Shown here piece by piece: positions 44,485 to 56,122 of a DNA stretch of 64,000 nt. The stretch comes from Megascapheus bottae (taxonomy: Eukaryota; Chordata; Mammalia; Rodentia; Geomyidae). Location: positions 4,382,518 to 4,446,517 of the forward strand of contig JANJXV010000043.1 in NCBI GenBank assembly GCA_024803745.1, in the 5' to 3' direction. Both the position numbers and the translations under genes were made by a program. The notes under the pieces are model-generated. The model made no database searches. It was not told where the DNA came from and saw nothing but the letters and a program-made list of their open reading frames with translations. Position 1 is the first letter of the stretch; each line of letters starts with the position of its first letter.

Positions 44485-46227
44485 AAATGTCTTGATACAA
44501 AGGAAAACAAATATCCAGGTATTTTCAGCTCTAAATATTTGAAACTCAAGTATTTACAAGTTTGAACCATGTACCACATATGAAGTACAGTATTCTAGGG
44601 TTTGTGAATTGTGGCAATGATTTACTTCTAGAATTTTCTCACTCTGTGATGGCTGTTCCTGTATTTTGGGTACATGTCTGCCCAGTGACACACAGCAGTG
44701 TTGGAAAGCCAAGAACGTAAAGGCTGGTTAGAGGAAGATCACCTGACAGTACAGCCCACCCTTTTGTAGTGTGGGGGAGCAGGTTCCAGGGCAGCAGAAG
44801 GGATCTAAGAGTTTTACATGTTTATGATGCATGTCTCTGTCTAGGGGCCTCTTTTTTGGAGCCAGAGCCCTGCCCTAGGTTTTTGAAAGGCCATCCACTG
44901 ACAGGGTGGGAGAGTGGGCTTTTATGTGTAGATTGAGATTCTGGGTTGTAAACTGGGCTGGAGGATTTCAGGAAGATTCCCTTGGGCGAAGGGCAGCAGT
45001 AGTTCAAGCCACTAGAGCAATATTGAGTTAGGAGAACAAAGCAGTTTCCCATCCATTAGTGCAGTGAATATTTTTATCCCACTTAAAAGAAAATCTAATC
45101 CCATGGACAGTCACTCCTTATTCATCTCTATTCTTTCATCAGCCAGGCAGGAATTTACTTCTGATTCCTCTGGACTTGCCTCTTGGTATTATGGCATTTG
45201 TAGGGAAATGGTCAGGCCTGGAAATGTGATATTGAGTGAAATAAGTCAGGCTCAGAGAAACAAAGGTATTTGTCCTCTAAACCATAGAAATTAAATCTCA
45301 ATTTTCAGGATATATGAATACACATTGGTTCATGTGCAGCAATGCACACAGAAATTGAGTAAAGTGTGGCAGGAAAGGATTCTGATGGAACAACTCCTCT
45401 CTATAGTTTACCCACATGAATAGGAGGAAGCTGAAACAGCCTGTTCCTTAAAAATATACAGTGTTCCATGGGCAGGTAGCTCACACTTCTAATCCTATTA
45501 CAGAGGCTGAGGTCTGAGATTCATAGGTGGAAGCCAGTCTGTGGCAGGGAATTCTAGGAATATCTTGTTTTCAATTAACTACCAAAACGCAGGAAGTTAG
45601 GAGGAGGCAAAATGAAAGGACCTCCAGGAACTTAGGAAAGTGGTTTGGACCATTTATATGCTGCTATATTTGGTGACCCACAAATGAGAATGAAAAGCAC
45701 AGTAGCTATAGAATTCTCCATTACATATACTGGTACCCCTAACTTTCAACCCCTACCTGCAAATTCACTGGCATACACTTTCCAGACTCCTTGTGTGTAA
45801 GGTTTTACAAGAGCATCCTCACCACCTGTGATGCCCAAAACATCCTACCTGTCTTCATGCTGCAGAGAAGACATTCCTTCACCACCCATCCCACCCCACT
45901 CTATTGTTTAAGCTGCTTCCCTCTTCAGCTATGGCCCAGGTAGACAGATCTAAGCACCGCAGATCTGGTGCCCAGCATAAGTCCAGCCTCTGTCCTCAGG
46001 AAAGAGATGAAGACACAGAAGAAGCAGAGACGGTGTTGATGAAGGGACAGATATAGGACCAGTGTCCTGGAGACAGGAGAGTGACAGTTCATCCTTGGCT
46101 TTTACATGGCCTTGAAGGGTTAATACCCATAGATCTCAATTAACCAAATTGTGTGTATTAATAGGCCAAGTCTCTTGACATTTCCAACACAGGGTTGGCA
46201 GAATCATGAAAACAATACATGACATGT
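44485..46227. other. Left-arm flank of OR pseudogene
   Basis: Mirrors 50,740-52,985. 45,190-45,300 is an old L1 ORF2 C-terminal remnant (VILSEISQAQRNKG), also present reversed at 52,140-52,250, so it predates the duplication. 45,465-45,560 is a fragment of the second-type SINE. No gene seen. Confidence 0.6.
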
Positions 46228-46417
46228 GGCCAGGAGTGTGGCCTAGAGTAGTGTCCTCGCCTATTATGTACAGAGCCCTACATTCGATTCCCCTGAAACT
46301 CACAAACAGAAAAAAAAGTTGTGCTGTGACTCAAGTGGAAGAATAGTGTCATTGAGAAAAATGTGTTCAAGGACAATGCCCAGGCCCTGAGCTCATGCCC
46401 CTGGACTGGCAAAAAAA
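46228..46417 (+). repeat. ID-like SINE shared by both arms (left copy)
   Basis: 'gtggccaggagtgtggcctagag', 'agagccctacattcgattcccc', 'gcccctggactggcaaaaaaag'. Its mirrored partner lies at 50,427-50,625. Confidence 0.85.
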
Positions 46418-47129
46418 GAATAGGATTTTAAGTAGTGGTGCACTGGTTTCTTCATTACCATATTAATATTAATTTGTTGTACCAAGAGGTTACAGTTCAA
46501 CATATCAGTTTGTGAGTATAATGTATTTTGGTTGTTGACATCCTTTCTGTCTCCCCAACTCTCCCAACTTCAACAATGTCTTCAATATTCTATTTTTTTA
46601 AAAAAGATAAACATTTGAATTACATTAAAGTAATTGTCCAAGGAGTTTCCACTCAATAAAACAGTTGATGAACACAATGCATCTTGATCCTTATCAACAC
46701 TTTCATTCTCCTTCATTCTACCCAAACTCCCCTCCCTTAAATTGTCTTCATTTTGAAGGGTACGTATAAAATCTTTAATAACATTTCCCCACTTCTGTCT
46801 TCATTCTTCTACCATACTTTGTCCTACCCTCTAGATTTCCATTACCCCATTTTCTGATACTCAGAAACATAATGATAAATTCTTCATTTTGTAGAAATAA
46901 ATAGGGGGTTTTATTAAGATATATGTCACTGTCCTTCTACTATAATATGAATATGTGCTCTCAAGTTTGACCTTAATATGGGGAAGAAGTCAAAGCTTTG
47001 TGTTGTATGATTTCTCGCAGTGAAATGGAAAGAAGCAGATGGGTCATTGAAAAGTTAGGAGCGAGGAGAGAGTGAAGGCAGGAGTAGGGGAAGGTGCCAT
47101 TTTTGGAGAAGTGACATTGATGGAGATAT
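46418..47129. other. Left-arm spacer, T-rich; old L1-like 3' sequence
   Basis: 46,430-46,860 pairs with 50,000-50,420. Words such as 'gtataatgtattttggttgt' and the C/T-rich stretch resemble older L1 3' ends in reverse. 46,870-47,030 has no clear partner in the right arm. No gene. Confidence 0.45.
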
Positions 47130-47182
47130 ATTATATTCAAAAACTGCTTTGGTAACTGTGAAATCCTTAGTACAACTACTTA

Positions 47183-47211
47183 AAATAATAATAATAATAA
47201 TAATAATAATA
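47183..47211 (+). repeat. (AAT)n microsatellite
   Basis: About nine ATA/AAT units directly before the L1 5' end. The mirrored site (48,628-48,640) has only about three units, so the tract expanded in one arm. Confidence 0.9.
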
Positions 47212-47214
47212 GGG

Positions 47215-48005
47215 ATAAAAGAACTTGTCAGTGGCAGAAGATGGCAGCGGTTCAGTGTGAGTCTTTCTCTGCTCTCTCCAAGATACCAGTTCTAGAATCA
47301 TAGGGGAAAGTTCATACCCAAAGATCAACATGAAGTAAGCTTTAGCACCACAGCGATATAAGGCAGAGAGGAAAAAGGCAGAAAATTGAAGCAAGAAGAC
47401 AGTGTGGAGCGCCGCCAGCCACTCGGAGCCACCACGGAGACAAAGACTTTCTCCTGAACCTGAGCACACAGATCTTCTTGGCAGCACAGACCAGTGCCAT
47501 ACAGAGCCTGCGGGAGCCCAGAGCCATCATCCAGCCGTGTTGCGGAAGTGCCAGCTTCACGGAACCAAAAAAACTCATCAATTTTTGAGTACCTCCGTAG
47601 AAAGACATTGGGAGGGGATTCTCTTCTCCACCAGCCTAGAGCAGCGCCATCGTGACTGCTGGCAAAGACCCAGCCAAAACAAATGTAGTCTGAGAAGTGG
47701 TGCTGGCAGCGCCATCGTTCAAAACGGCAAATGTATTCCCAGAGGCAGCGTGGCCGGATGTCTCTTCCTGGTGCTATGGGAAGTCCCACCCCTGGGCGTA
47801 GCCACTGTCCTGGTAAACAAAGCCCCTCATGAAGCCACTGTTTTGCTTTTTGTTTCCTGCCCAATCAACAAACTAATCAGAGAAACCTCAAAGCCAAATT
47901 GCAAGAGAAAAGACTTTTTGAAGGGTTTGGATCCCGAATTTAGTGGAGATACAAGTTTCCTATCCTGTGCCCCACAAAAAGACAAACTGAAGATTAACAT
48001 TTTTT
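47215..48005 (+). mobile_element. L1 5'UTR, sense (left of palindrome axis)
   Basis: L1 5'UTR from its start ('gtcagtggcagaagatggcagcgg') through sequence matching L1 no. 1's 5'UTR at 10,200-10,647 in reverse. 47,215-47,822 is mirrored by 48,006-48,620. 47,823-48,005 continues the same 5'UTR ('caaagccaaattgcaagagaaaagactttt', 'gagatacaagtttcctatcc') without a mirror and forms the unpaired centre. Long open frames across it are not genes. Confidence 0.85.
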
Positions 48006-48620
48006 TTGTTTACCAGGAGTGCGGCCCCACCCAGGGGGAGGAACTTCCACTACCATCGGGGACTGGTGTCCGGCTAAGCTGCCTCTGGGAAAACCTTTGC
48101 CCTTTTGAATGATGGCACTGCCAGCACCACTTCTCAGGCTCCAGTTGTTTTGGTCGGGTCTTTACCAGCAGTCAAGATGGTGCAGCTTTCAGCTCGTGGG
48201 GGATGGGATTCCATCCCAATGCCGTTCCACGGAGGTATTCACAATGTGATGGGTTTTCTGGTTTCGTGAAGCTGACAGGTCCTCGACAAGCTGGGTGACC
48301 ACTCTGGCCTTGCGAAGGCTTGGTCTGGCTCTTTCTGGAAGTGGCAGGTCTGAGCTGCCGAGAAGCACTGTCTGCTCAGGTTCAGGAGAAAGGTTTTGTC
48401 TTCACAGTGGCTCCAAGCAGCTGGCTCTGCTCCATGCTGTCTTCTTGTTCTAGTTTTCTGCCTTTTTCTCTCCGACTTAGATCTCTGTGGTGCTAAAGCT
48501 AATTTAGGGTCGATCTTGCGGTATGAACTTTCCCCTATGATGCCAGAACTGGTATCTTGGAGAGAGCACAGAAAGACTCACCACTGAACCGTCACCATAT
48601 TCTGCCAATGACAAGTTCTT
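48006..48620 (-). mobile_element. L1 5'UTR, reversed (right of palindrome axis)
   Basis: Reverse complement of 47,215-47,822, from 'tttaccaggagtgcggcccc' to 'catattctgccaatgacaagttc'. The right arm of the inverted duplication starts here, in the middle of an L1 5'UTR. Confidence 0.85.
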
Positions 48621-48759
48621 TTATGTCTATTATTATTAATTTTAAGTAGTTGTACTAAGATTTGACAGTTACCAAAGCAGTTTTGAATATAATATATCTC
48701 GATCAAAGTCACTCCTCCCATATTATCACCTTCCCCTACTCACCCCTTCACTCACTCCT

Positions 48760-49654
48760 CACATCTGTAGGGCCTCTGTGCACTTGTTGCTTTTTGTTTC
48801 TGATCCTCAGGATCATTCCACGGGGTGCAAGTTCAATGCATTCCCCATACATATGCTATAGTGAATCCTGGGACTCTTCTACCTCATATGGGACCATCCT
48901 AATCCATTGAAGAAATGTCGCATGGGGACCCAGCTGGGCTGGGGCTATTGCACTGCAGGGATGAAGGGCTTGAACTTTGAATGTTAGGTCGAATTGGAGA
49001 CACAAGCTCAGAGCTGGTGATTAGTTAGATTTTTGGTGTGTTTGGTCCAAGTCTCTGTGGACGTACTGTTGTTAACAGATGAAGAGGAGAAAGGAGAACT
49101 CAAACCTGCTTCTTAGTGAAGAAAGAATATTTATAGAAGGGAATTGTCCTCCTCCTTTAGGAAGAATGAGCTTCCATCATTTGTGAAGAAATAAATTTTG
49201 AGGACAAAATTCAAATGAAGTCAAGCCAGACCCAGAGATGCTAAGGATGCATATTTTCTCTCATATGTGGTAGTTAGATCTAATTTATAATTATATTCAT
49301 GTGGGGTAATTGGCAAAGGTACCCAATTTATACCCTAAAGTGTGCTATGTTCAGGGAGGGGGTTTAAATGGTATCATTCCTTAGAAAACTCACTTTCAGT
49401 CCACAAGAATGAATGCCAGGAAGCTGGAAAGTCTTGAAGGCTTAGAGCAATGAAATTTATAAAACTAATGTGAGGAAAATAGAGAAATTGATGTCTAGAG
49501 ATAAAGATGTCAAACACATTTCATAGCTATGTTCTTAAGACAAGGGAAAACCAATGTATCAACTGAAATATGACATATATAGGATAGAGTTTAAATGGTG
49601 TAATTCATTAGAACTCCCAAAATACCGGCCAACAAAATGGTTATCAGAAAATGA
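48760..49654. other. Right-arm sequence without a left-arm partner
   Basis: No coding segment recognised. 49,200-49,300 carries an old L1-like tail ('gaagtcaagccagacccagag'). Either inserted here or deleted from the left arm. Confidence 0.45.
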
Positions 49655-50003
49655 AAGGCCTCTAAATGAAAGGGCCTCTAGGATGTAGAAACAAAAGCCA
49701 TATAATGAGTGATTGTTGTCCTTAATGTACTATGTTATCTCTCATCTCTCGCTGTCCCTTGGTTATCTCATATTGTTACAGTATCTCACTTTGTTATCTG
49801 ATATATTGAATATATTTGTATTTGGTTATTTGAAATTGGATAGGGAAGGGAGGAAAACAAGGTGAAGGGTGGGGGTAGGGGGAGGGAAATGGGGACCAAG
49901 ACATGAGAAAGGGTATCCATGTGTGTGAATTAATGCACCATCTATCTAGTGAATATAATGTAACCCTTCTATTAATTACAATAAAAATATGAAAAAAAGA
50001 AAA
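49655..50003 (+). mobile_element. L1 3'UTR, private to right arm
   Basis: Common L1 3'UTR ('ggatgtagaaacaaaagccatataatgag', 'ttgttacagtatctcactttgttatctgatatatt', G-rich block 49,850-49,890, A-rich tail). The left arm is continuous across the equivalent point (46,835-46,865), so it inserted after the duplication. Confidence 0.9.
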
Positions 50004-50426
50004 TAACGTACTGGAAATGTAGAGGATAAGACAGAGGATGATATACTGAAGTGAGAAGGGGGGAAATGTTCTTAAACATTCCATACATACCCTACAAAAT
50101 TAAGACAATTGAAGGGAGGGGAGTTTGCGTAGAATGAAGTAGAATAAAACTGGTGATATGGAGCAAGATACACTGTGTTCACCAACTGCTCTATTGAGTG
50201 TCAACTCCTTGGTACAAATACATTAATGTAATTCAAATATTTATTTAAAAATAGAATATTGAAAATATTATTGATGTTGGGAGAGTTGGTGAAGCAGAAA
50301 GGATGTAAACAACCAAAATTCATTTTTCTCACAAATTGATATGTTGAACTGTAACATCTTGGTACAACAAATTAATAAAAATCATAATAATAAAGAAACC
50401 AGTGCACAGCTATGTAAAAAGGTTTT

Positions 50427-50625
50427 CTTTTTTTTGTCAGTCTGGGTGCTTGAACTCAGGGCCTGGGCATTGTCCTTGGACACATTTTGCTCAAGGCTGG
50501 TGCTCTGCCACTTGAGTCACAACCCCACTTCTGGATTTTTCTGTATATATGATGCCAGGGAATGGAACATAGAGCTCTGTGCATGCTAGGCTAGCACGCT
50601 ACCCTAGGCCACACTCCCAGCCACG
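50427..50625 (-). repeat. ID-like SINE shared by both arms (right copy)
   Basis: Reverse: 'ttttttgtcagtctgggtgcttgaactcagggcc', 'gtgctctgccacttgagtc', 'gtgcatgctaggctagcac', 'ccacactcccagccacg'. Mirror of 46,228-46,417. Confidence 0.85.
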
Positions 50626-51169
50626 AGTCATGGAAATTTTTTATGATTCTCTCATCCCTATGTTTGAAATGTCCAGAGACTTGGCCTGTTAATGCACACA
50701 GGTTGGTTAATTGTGCCCTGTGTGTATTAATCCTCCAAGGCCATGTAGAAGTCAAGGATGAGCCTTCCCTCTCCTGTCTCCAGGACACTGGTCCTATATC
50801 TGTCTCCTCATCACCACCATCTCTGCTCCTTCTGTGTCTTCATCTCTTTCCTGAGGACAGAGGCTGGATTTGTGCCGGGCACCAGATCTGGGATCCTCAT
50901 ATCTGTCTACTTGGGCCATAGCTGAAGAGAGAAGCAGCTTAAGCAACTGAGTGGGGCAGGATGGGTGATGAAGGACTTGGAGACAAGGAGACTGGAAAGT
51001 GTATGTCCTCAGTGAATTTGCAGGTAGGGGTTGAAGGTTAGGGGTACCAGTATATGTAATGGAGAATTCTTTACCTACTGTGCTTTTTATTCTCATTTGT
51101 GGCTCACAAAATGTAGCAGGATATAAATGGTTCAAACCAGTTCCCGAAGTTCTCCTAAAGGCTGCATGA

Positions 51170-51260
51170 AAGGAGGAGTAGGAGGAGGACGAGGAGGAAG
51201 AAGAAGAGGAGAAGAAGGAGAAATAGGAGGAGGAGGAAAAAGGAGGGGAATGAGTAGGAA
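51170..51260 (+). repeat. (GGA)n-type purine repeat
   Basis: About 90 bp of GGA/GAA units. The left-arm equivalent (about 45,598-45,625) has only a short 'aggaggaggc' piece, so it expanded in the right arm. Confidence 0.9.
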
Positions 51261-51514
51261 GATTGTGATGATGGTGAAAATGACAAAAGGACATTACATC
51301 AATGAAACTTTTGGCAGAATGCCGTGTCCTTCTCAGAGCTCTGGGTTTTAGGTCATTCTTTCTCATTTCATATCGTTCACCTTCTGTAGTGTGTGCATGT
51401 GTGTGCGTTCACACACACACACGTAGGTTCTGTGGCTTGAACTCGGGGCCTGGGTGCCTAGGTCCCTGAGGTTTTTGCTCAAAGCTACAGCTCCACTTCC
51501 TGCTTTTAGTCCTT

Positions 51515-51850
51515 CCTTTTTAATTGTAATTAGTAGAAAAGTTACCGTTGTATTTGCCAGATAGAAAGTGCATTATTTCCCAAACATTGATACCATTTCT
51601 CATGTTTTTGTGCCCTTTTGCCTCTCCTTACCCACTCCCTTCATCTTGTTTCCCCCCTTCCTATCCAATTCCAAATAAACAAATGAATGAATATAGAATG
51701 AAACAGATAACAAGCTAAGATAGTGTAACAATATGAGAATAACCAAGGGACAATAAAAGAGATGAGAAATAACCTAGGACACTAAGAACAACAATTATAC
51801 ATCATATGGCTCCTGGAGGTCTTCTCAATTAGCCTCCAGCTCCTAACTTC
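51515..51850 (-). mobile_element. L1 3'UTR, private to right arm
   Basis: Reverse L1 3'UTR ('ttttaattgtaattagtagaaaagttacc', 'tgccagatagaaagtgcatt', C/T block, 'gataacaagctaagatagtgtaacaatatgag'). It splits a second-type SINE whose halves remain at 51,430-51,510 and 51,885-51,970. Confidence 0.85.
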
Positions 51851-52994
51851 CCAATTCAAAACGAGATATTTTCAGAATTCCCTTCCCCAGACTTGCTTCC
51901 ACCTGTGAATCTCAGACCTCAGGCTTTGGAATAGTAAGGATTAGAAATTTGAGCCACCTACTCCTGGAACACTGTATATTTTTAACAAGCAGGCTGTTTC
52001 AGCTTCCTGCTATTTATGAGGTTAAACCATAGCTTACTTGATGAGAGTTGTTCCATAAGAATCCTTTCCTGCCACACTTTACTCAATTTGTGTGTGCATT
52101 GATGTACATGACCCCATGTGCATTCACATAGTGTGATAATTGAGATTTAATTTTATGTTTTTATGTTTTATAGAAGGATACATGTCCTTTGTTTCTCTGA
52201 ACCTGACTTATTTCACTCAATATCACATTTCCAGGCTTACTCATTTCCCTACAAATGCCATAATACAAGAAGAGGAAAGTTGAGAGGAACCAGAAGTAGA
52301 TTTGTGCCTGCATGCTGTCACAGTGGAGATAAATAAGAAGTGACTGTTCATGGGATTGGATTTTCTTTTCAGTGCGATAAAAATATTCACTGCACTAATG
52401 GATGGGAAACTGCTTTGTTCTCCTAACTCAATATTGCTCTAGTGGCTTGACCTACTGCTGGCCCTTCCCCCAGGGGAATCTTCCTGAAATCCTCCAGCCC
52501 AGTTTACAACCCAGAATCTCAATCTACACATGAAAGCCCACTCTCCAGCCCTCTCAGTGAATGGGCTTCCTAGAGCCTATGGCAGGGCACTGGCTCCAAA
52601 AGTAGGCTCCTAGACAGAGACATGCATCATAAATGTGTAAATTCTTGGATCTCTCCTGCTGCCCTGGAACCTGTTCCCCACACTACATTACAAGGATGGG
52701 CTGTACTGTCAGGTGACCTTGCCCTAGCCAGCCATTATCTTCTTTGCTTTCCGACACAACTGCGTGTCACTGGGGCACATATGGAGACAAAAGCCTGAGG
52801 AACAAGGCATCCGAGATTGAGAAGATTCTAGAAGTAGAGAATTGCCACAATTCACAAACACTAGTATACTGTAGTGCATAGGTGGTGCAAAATTCAAGCT
52901 TGTAAAGGTGGTGCAAAATGCAAGCTTGTAAATACTTGACTTTCAAGTAATTAGAGGTGACAATTCCTGGATATGTGTTTTATTTTCTATCAAG

Positions 52995-53969
52995 ATGTTT
53001 TTGTTTTTGAGCAGTTGTCCAGGTGATAAAGAAGCACAAAATCTAACCCTCGTTACAGATTTTCTTCTACTTAGAATCTCAGAAGATCCAAAATTACAAC
53101 CCATGCTCTTTGGACTCTTCCTGTCCATGTATTTGACCACCTTACTGGGAAATCTGCTCATCATCCTGGCCGTCAGCTCAGACCCCCATCTCCACACCCC
53201 CATGTACTTCTTCCTCTCCATCCTCTCCTTGGATGACATCTGCTTCATCTCCACCACCGTACCCAAAATGCTGGTGAAACTCCTGAGTCCCAGTAGAGCC
53301 ATCTCCTGTGCAGGCTGCCTCACACAGATGTGTCTCTTCACCATTTTTGGCTGCATGGATGCTATGCTTCTTACTGTGATGGCCTATGACCGCTTTGTGG
53401 CCATCTGTCACCCCCTGAATTACCCTCTCATCTTGAACCCTCGTCTCTGTGTCTCCTTGGTTCTGCTGTCATTTTTCACCAGCTTCTTGGAAGGACAGCT
53501 GCACATGTGGATGGCATTGCAGATGACCGATTTCAAGGAATTGGAAATCCCAAGTTTCTTCTGTGATCCTTCTCAAGTCCTGGATCTTTCCTGTAAGCAC
53601 ACATTCACAAATGGTATCTTCAAATATGTTGTTGCTACCATATATGGATTTCCTCCAATCTTTGGAATCCTTTTCTCTTACTATAAAATTATTTCTTCAG
53701 TTCTGCGAATTCCATCATCAGGTGGGAAGTACAAAGCCTTCTCCACCTGTGGCTCTCACCTGTCAGTTGTGTGTTTATTCTTTGGGACAGGATTGGGAGT
53801 TTATTTTGCATCAGCGGTGTCACATTCTCCCCAGGGCAGCGCTGTGTCCTCAGTGATGTACACAGTGGTCACTCCTTTCCTCAACCCCTTCATCTACAGC
53901 CTGAGGAACAGGGAACTAAAAAGAGCCCTGAGCAGGTTGTACAAACCAGGAGCTGACATCAGGAGGTAG
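52995..53969 (+). CDS. Olfactory receptor, OR7 (OR7E-like), intact
   Basis: Single-exon odorant GPCR of 324 residues, the only intact gene in the window; the protein acts in the ciliary membrane of olfactory neurons through G-olf. Motifs: N-glycosylation NLT at 16-18, TM1 with GNLLIILAV (52-60), [16 protein letters not shown] (69-84), end of TM3 MAYDRFVAICHPLNYP (129-144), conserved EC2 cysteines in FFCDPSQ (190) and LSC (200), TM6 [16 protein letters not shown] (247-262), TM7 NPFIYSLRN (297-305). The text most resembles the OR7E subfamily. The start ATG has an A at -3 and is the only in-frame Met before NLT; it gives about eight more N-terminal residues than is usual. Its mirror-image sister at 43,510-44,484 is broken. 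Intact by frame; expression is unknown. Confidence 0.95.
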   Translation: MFLFLSSCPGDKEAQNLTLVTDFLLLRISEDPKLQPMLFGLFLSMYLTTLLGNLLIILAVSSDPHLHTPMYFFLSILSLDDICFISTTVPKMLVKLLSPSRAISCAGCLTQMCLFTIFGCMDAMLLTVMAYDRFVAICHPLNYPLILNPRLCVSLVLLSFFTSFLEGQLHMWMALQMTDFKELEIPSFFCDPSQVLDLSCKHTFTNGIFKYVVATIYGFPPIFGILFSYYKIISSVLRIPSSGGKYKAFSTCGSHLSVVCLFFGTGLGVYFASAVSHSPQGSAVSSVMYTVVTPFLNPFIYSLRNRELKRALSRLYKPGADIRR

Positions 53970-54149
53970 GAAATACATCTGTAATATGGTTTTGCAGAAG
54001 GAAGAATAGTTGACCCTCCGTCCTGTAAATCCTACCTCTGTGAACACATTATTTGTATTCTCTGGTTTCATTAGTATCATTAATGACACACGAATACTGG
54101 AGAAAGTTTCTGGCTAGGTCAAGGTGTTTCTTGAAGTAGGGGTTCCGTT

Positions 54150-54640
54150 TTTTGTTTTTTTTTCATATATTTTTATTGTAATTAATAAAAGGGTTACATT
54201 ATATTCACCGATAGAAGGTAAATTACTTCACGAATATTGATACCCTTTCTCATGACATGGTCTCCATTTCCCTTCCCCTCTCTCCCCGCTCCTCTTGATT
54301 TTCCCCTTCCTTCTCCTATTTCAAATAACCAATTAAGCATATATAAGATATATCAGATAACAAGGTGAAATATTTTAACAATATGAAATAACCAAGGGAC
54401 AGCAAAAGAGATGAGAGGTAACAGTATATTAAGGACAATAATAACTCATTATATAGCTTTTGTTTCCTTATCCTGGAGGTCCTTACATTTAGTGTCATAC
54501 TATTTGGCCTAATGTCTCCAGATTTTGTTCTATTGTAAATCTCTGATAGGAGAGCCCAAGTTTTCTACTGATTATGACAAATGAGGAAAACCATTGAGCC
54601 TATGTTTCTTTGAGTGTGGCTTACTTCACTTAATATTGTT
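54150..54640 (-). mobile_element. L1 3' end, private to right arm
   Basis: Reverse L1 3'UTR and start of the ORF2 tail ('catatatttttattgtaattaataaaagggttac' to 'ggcttacttcacttaatattg'). Left-arm sequence runs uninterrupted across the equivalent point (about 43,360), with flanks matching 54,060-54,145 and 54,645-54,720. Confidence 0.9.
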
Positions 54641-54999
54641 TGGTAATGCGTAAATTTTAAATTTGTATAGGCAGCACATGTCTGGAGATGGTTGCCCAAC
54701 AAACTGAATTTTACAGTGTTTGAGATGTGAATTTTCTATCATGGATAACTTATCTCAATCAAAGTGCACAAATGGACATCTTTTCTATTTTGGTAGCAAT
54801 GGTACTTGAACTCAGGGCTTTCTTCTTTCTTGGCAAATGATGTACAACCAGATTTTTTGTTTGTTTGTAGTCATTGTATAGAAAGAATTTAGGGGTTATT
54901 AATGCACAGGTGTGTTCAGATACTCATATCTCATGGTCAGCCTCTAGCTGCTGACTAATGAAAGCAAGGTGGGTACTTTTTGCTCTTGTTAGCTTGCTT

Positions 55000-55270
55000 G
55001 TTTGCTTGTTCATTTGTACCTGTCCTCGGGCTTGAACTCAGGGCCTGGACACTTTCCCTGAGCTTTTTTGCTCCAGGCTATTATTCTCCTACTTCAGACA
55101 TAGCTCGACCTCTTGCTGTCTCTGTGTGTATGAGTGTGTGTGGTATATGTGTGTGTTTAATTGGATATAAAATTCTAATGGACTTCCCAGCCACGGATGG
55201 CTTTGAAATGAAATTCCCAGGTCTATGCCTCCTGAGTGTCTAGGATTCTGGGTGTGAAGCACAGGCACAC
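55000..55270 (-). repeat. Second-type SINE, private to right arm
   Basis: 'cttgaactcagggcctggac', 'gagcttttttgctccaggctattattctcc', a TG-rich centre, 'cccagccacggatggctttgaa', 'cctcctgagtgtctaggattctgg'. No counterpart in the left arm. Confidence 0.75.
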
Positions 55271-55932
55271 AGAGAAAGCAATAAATGAACATTACTTGTG
55301 ACTTGGTAGGAAAATGAATATATAAGCTATTTTACATTGATGAAAGTTTATTGATTTAGAGAACACGGTTGAGACAAATCAAATGATGTAAGATAAATAA
55401 TGTAAAAGGCATGCCTCATCATGTATTTTTACTTATGGAGAGATGAATGTGTTTTGGTGTCACTTGTGTGCTTGGCTCTCCACATATACTTAATTGAAAC
55501 ATTTTAACAAAAGTTTGTATTTCACAGAAAACATGGATCATATATCATTTAATAATTCGACTAAGGTACTTTCTCTCTTTAACACTTTTTATCTTGACTT
55601 ACTTGCAGCAACAGATTTCAGATTAACATGTCCCTGTACTTGTATAATGTATGTTCATCTGAGTCATCTGTTCCATCATTCTCCTCTTCCACCTGCCTTA
55701 TCACCAATAGACACATTATTATCCAGATTTCATTTTTAAACAAATAAACAGTGAGTATTATCACAGCATTGTCCTTTGGCTACTTGTTTCCATTCATTCC
55801 ACTACTTCGTAATGGAACTCCACTCCAGATACTGATATTCGGGATATTTCTGTTGTTAAATTCTCTGGGGACTATTTGATAGACTTAAAACTTGGAATTG
55901 AATTCCTGCATATGCTGTAATTAGCCATATTT

Positions 55933-56122
55933 TTGCCAGTCCTGGCGTTTGAACACAGGGTCTGGACATGTCCTTGGGCTTTCTCAAGGCTGCAGCTCAA
56001 GGCCACATGAATCACAGCACCACTTCCAGCTTTTTCTATGTATGTGGTACCGAGGAATACAATCAGATCTTTGTGAATGCTAGACAAACAGTCCATCAAC
56101 AGGCCAAACTCCTGGACCTCAT
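55933..56122 (-). repeat. ID-like SINE shared by both arms (right copy)
   Basis: 'tttttgccagtcctggcgtttgaacacagg', 'aaggctgcagctcaaggcc', 'gtatgtggtaccgagg', 'caggccaaactcctgg'. Mirror of 41,619-41,806. Confidence 0.85.

Larger units (their letters stand above)
41450..47822 (+). repeat. Inverted duplication, left arm
   Basis: Matches 48,006-56,290 in reverse complement, in blocks. Paired landmarks: 41,505-41,600 with 56,140-56,235; SINE 41,619-41,806 with SINE 55,933-56,122; 42,000-42,190 with 55,520-55,740; OR pseudogene 43,510-44,484 with intact OR 52,995-53,980; 45,090-45,300 with 52,130-52,375; SINE 46,228-46,417 with 50,427-50,625; 46,430-46,800 with 50,030-50,420; L1 5'UTR 47,130-47,822 with 48,006-48,700. 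Divergence is moderate, so the event is not recent. Confidence 0.88.

Noticed and set aside
47402..48112. 236-codon plus-strand open frame across the palindrome centre
   Set aside because: It is L1 5'UTR sequence running into its own inverted copy; no recognisable protein.
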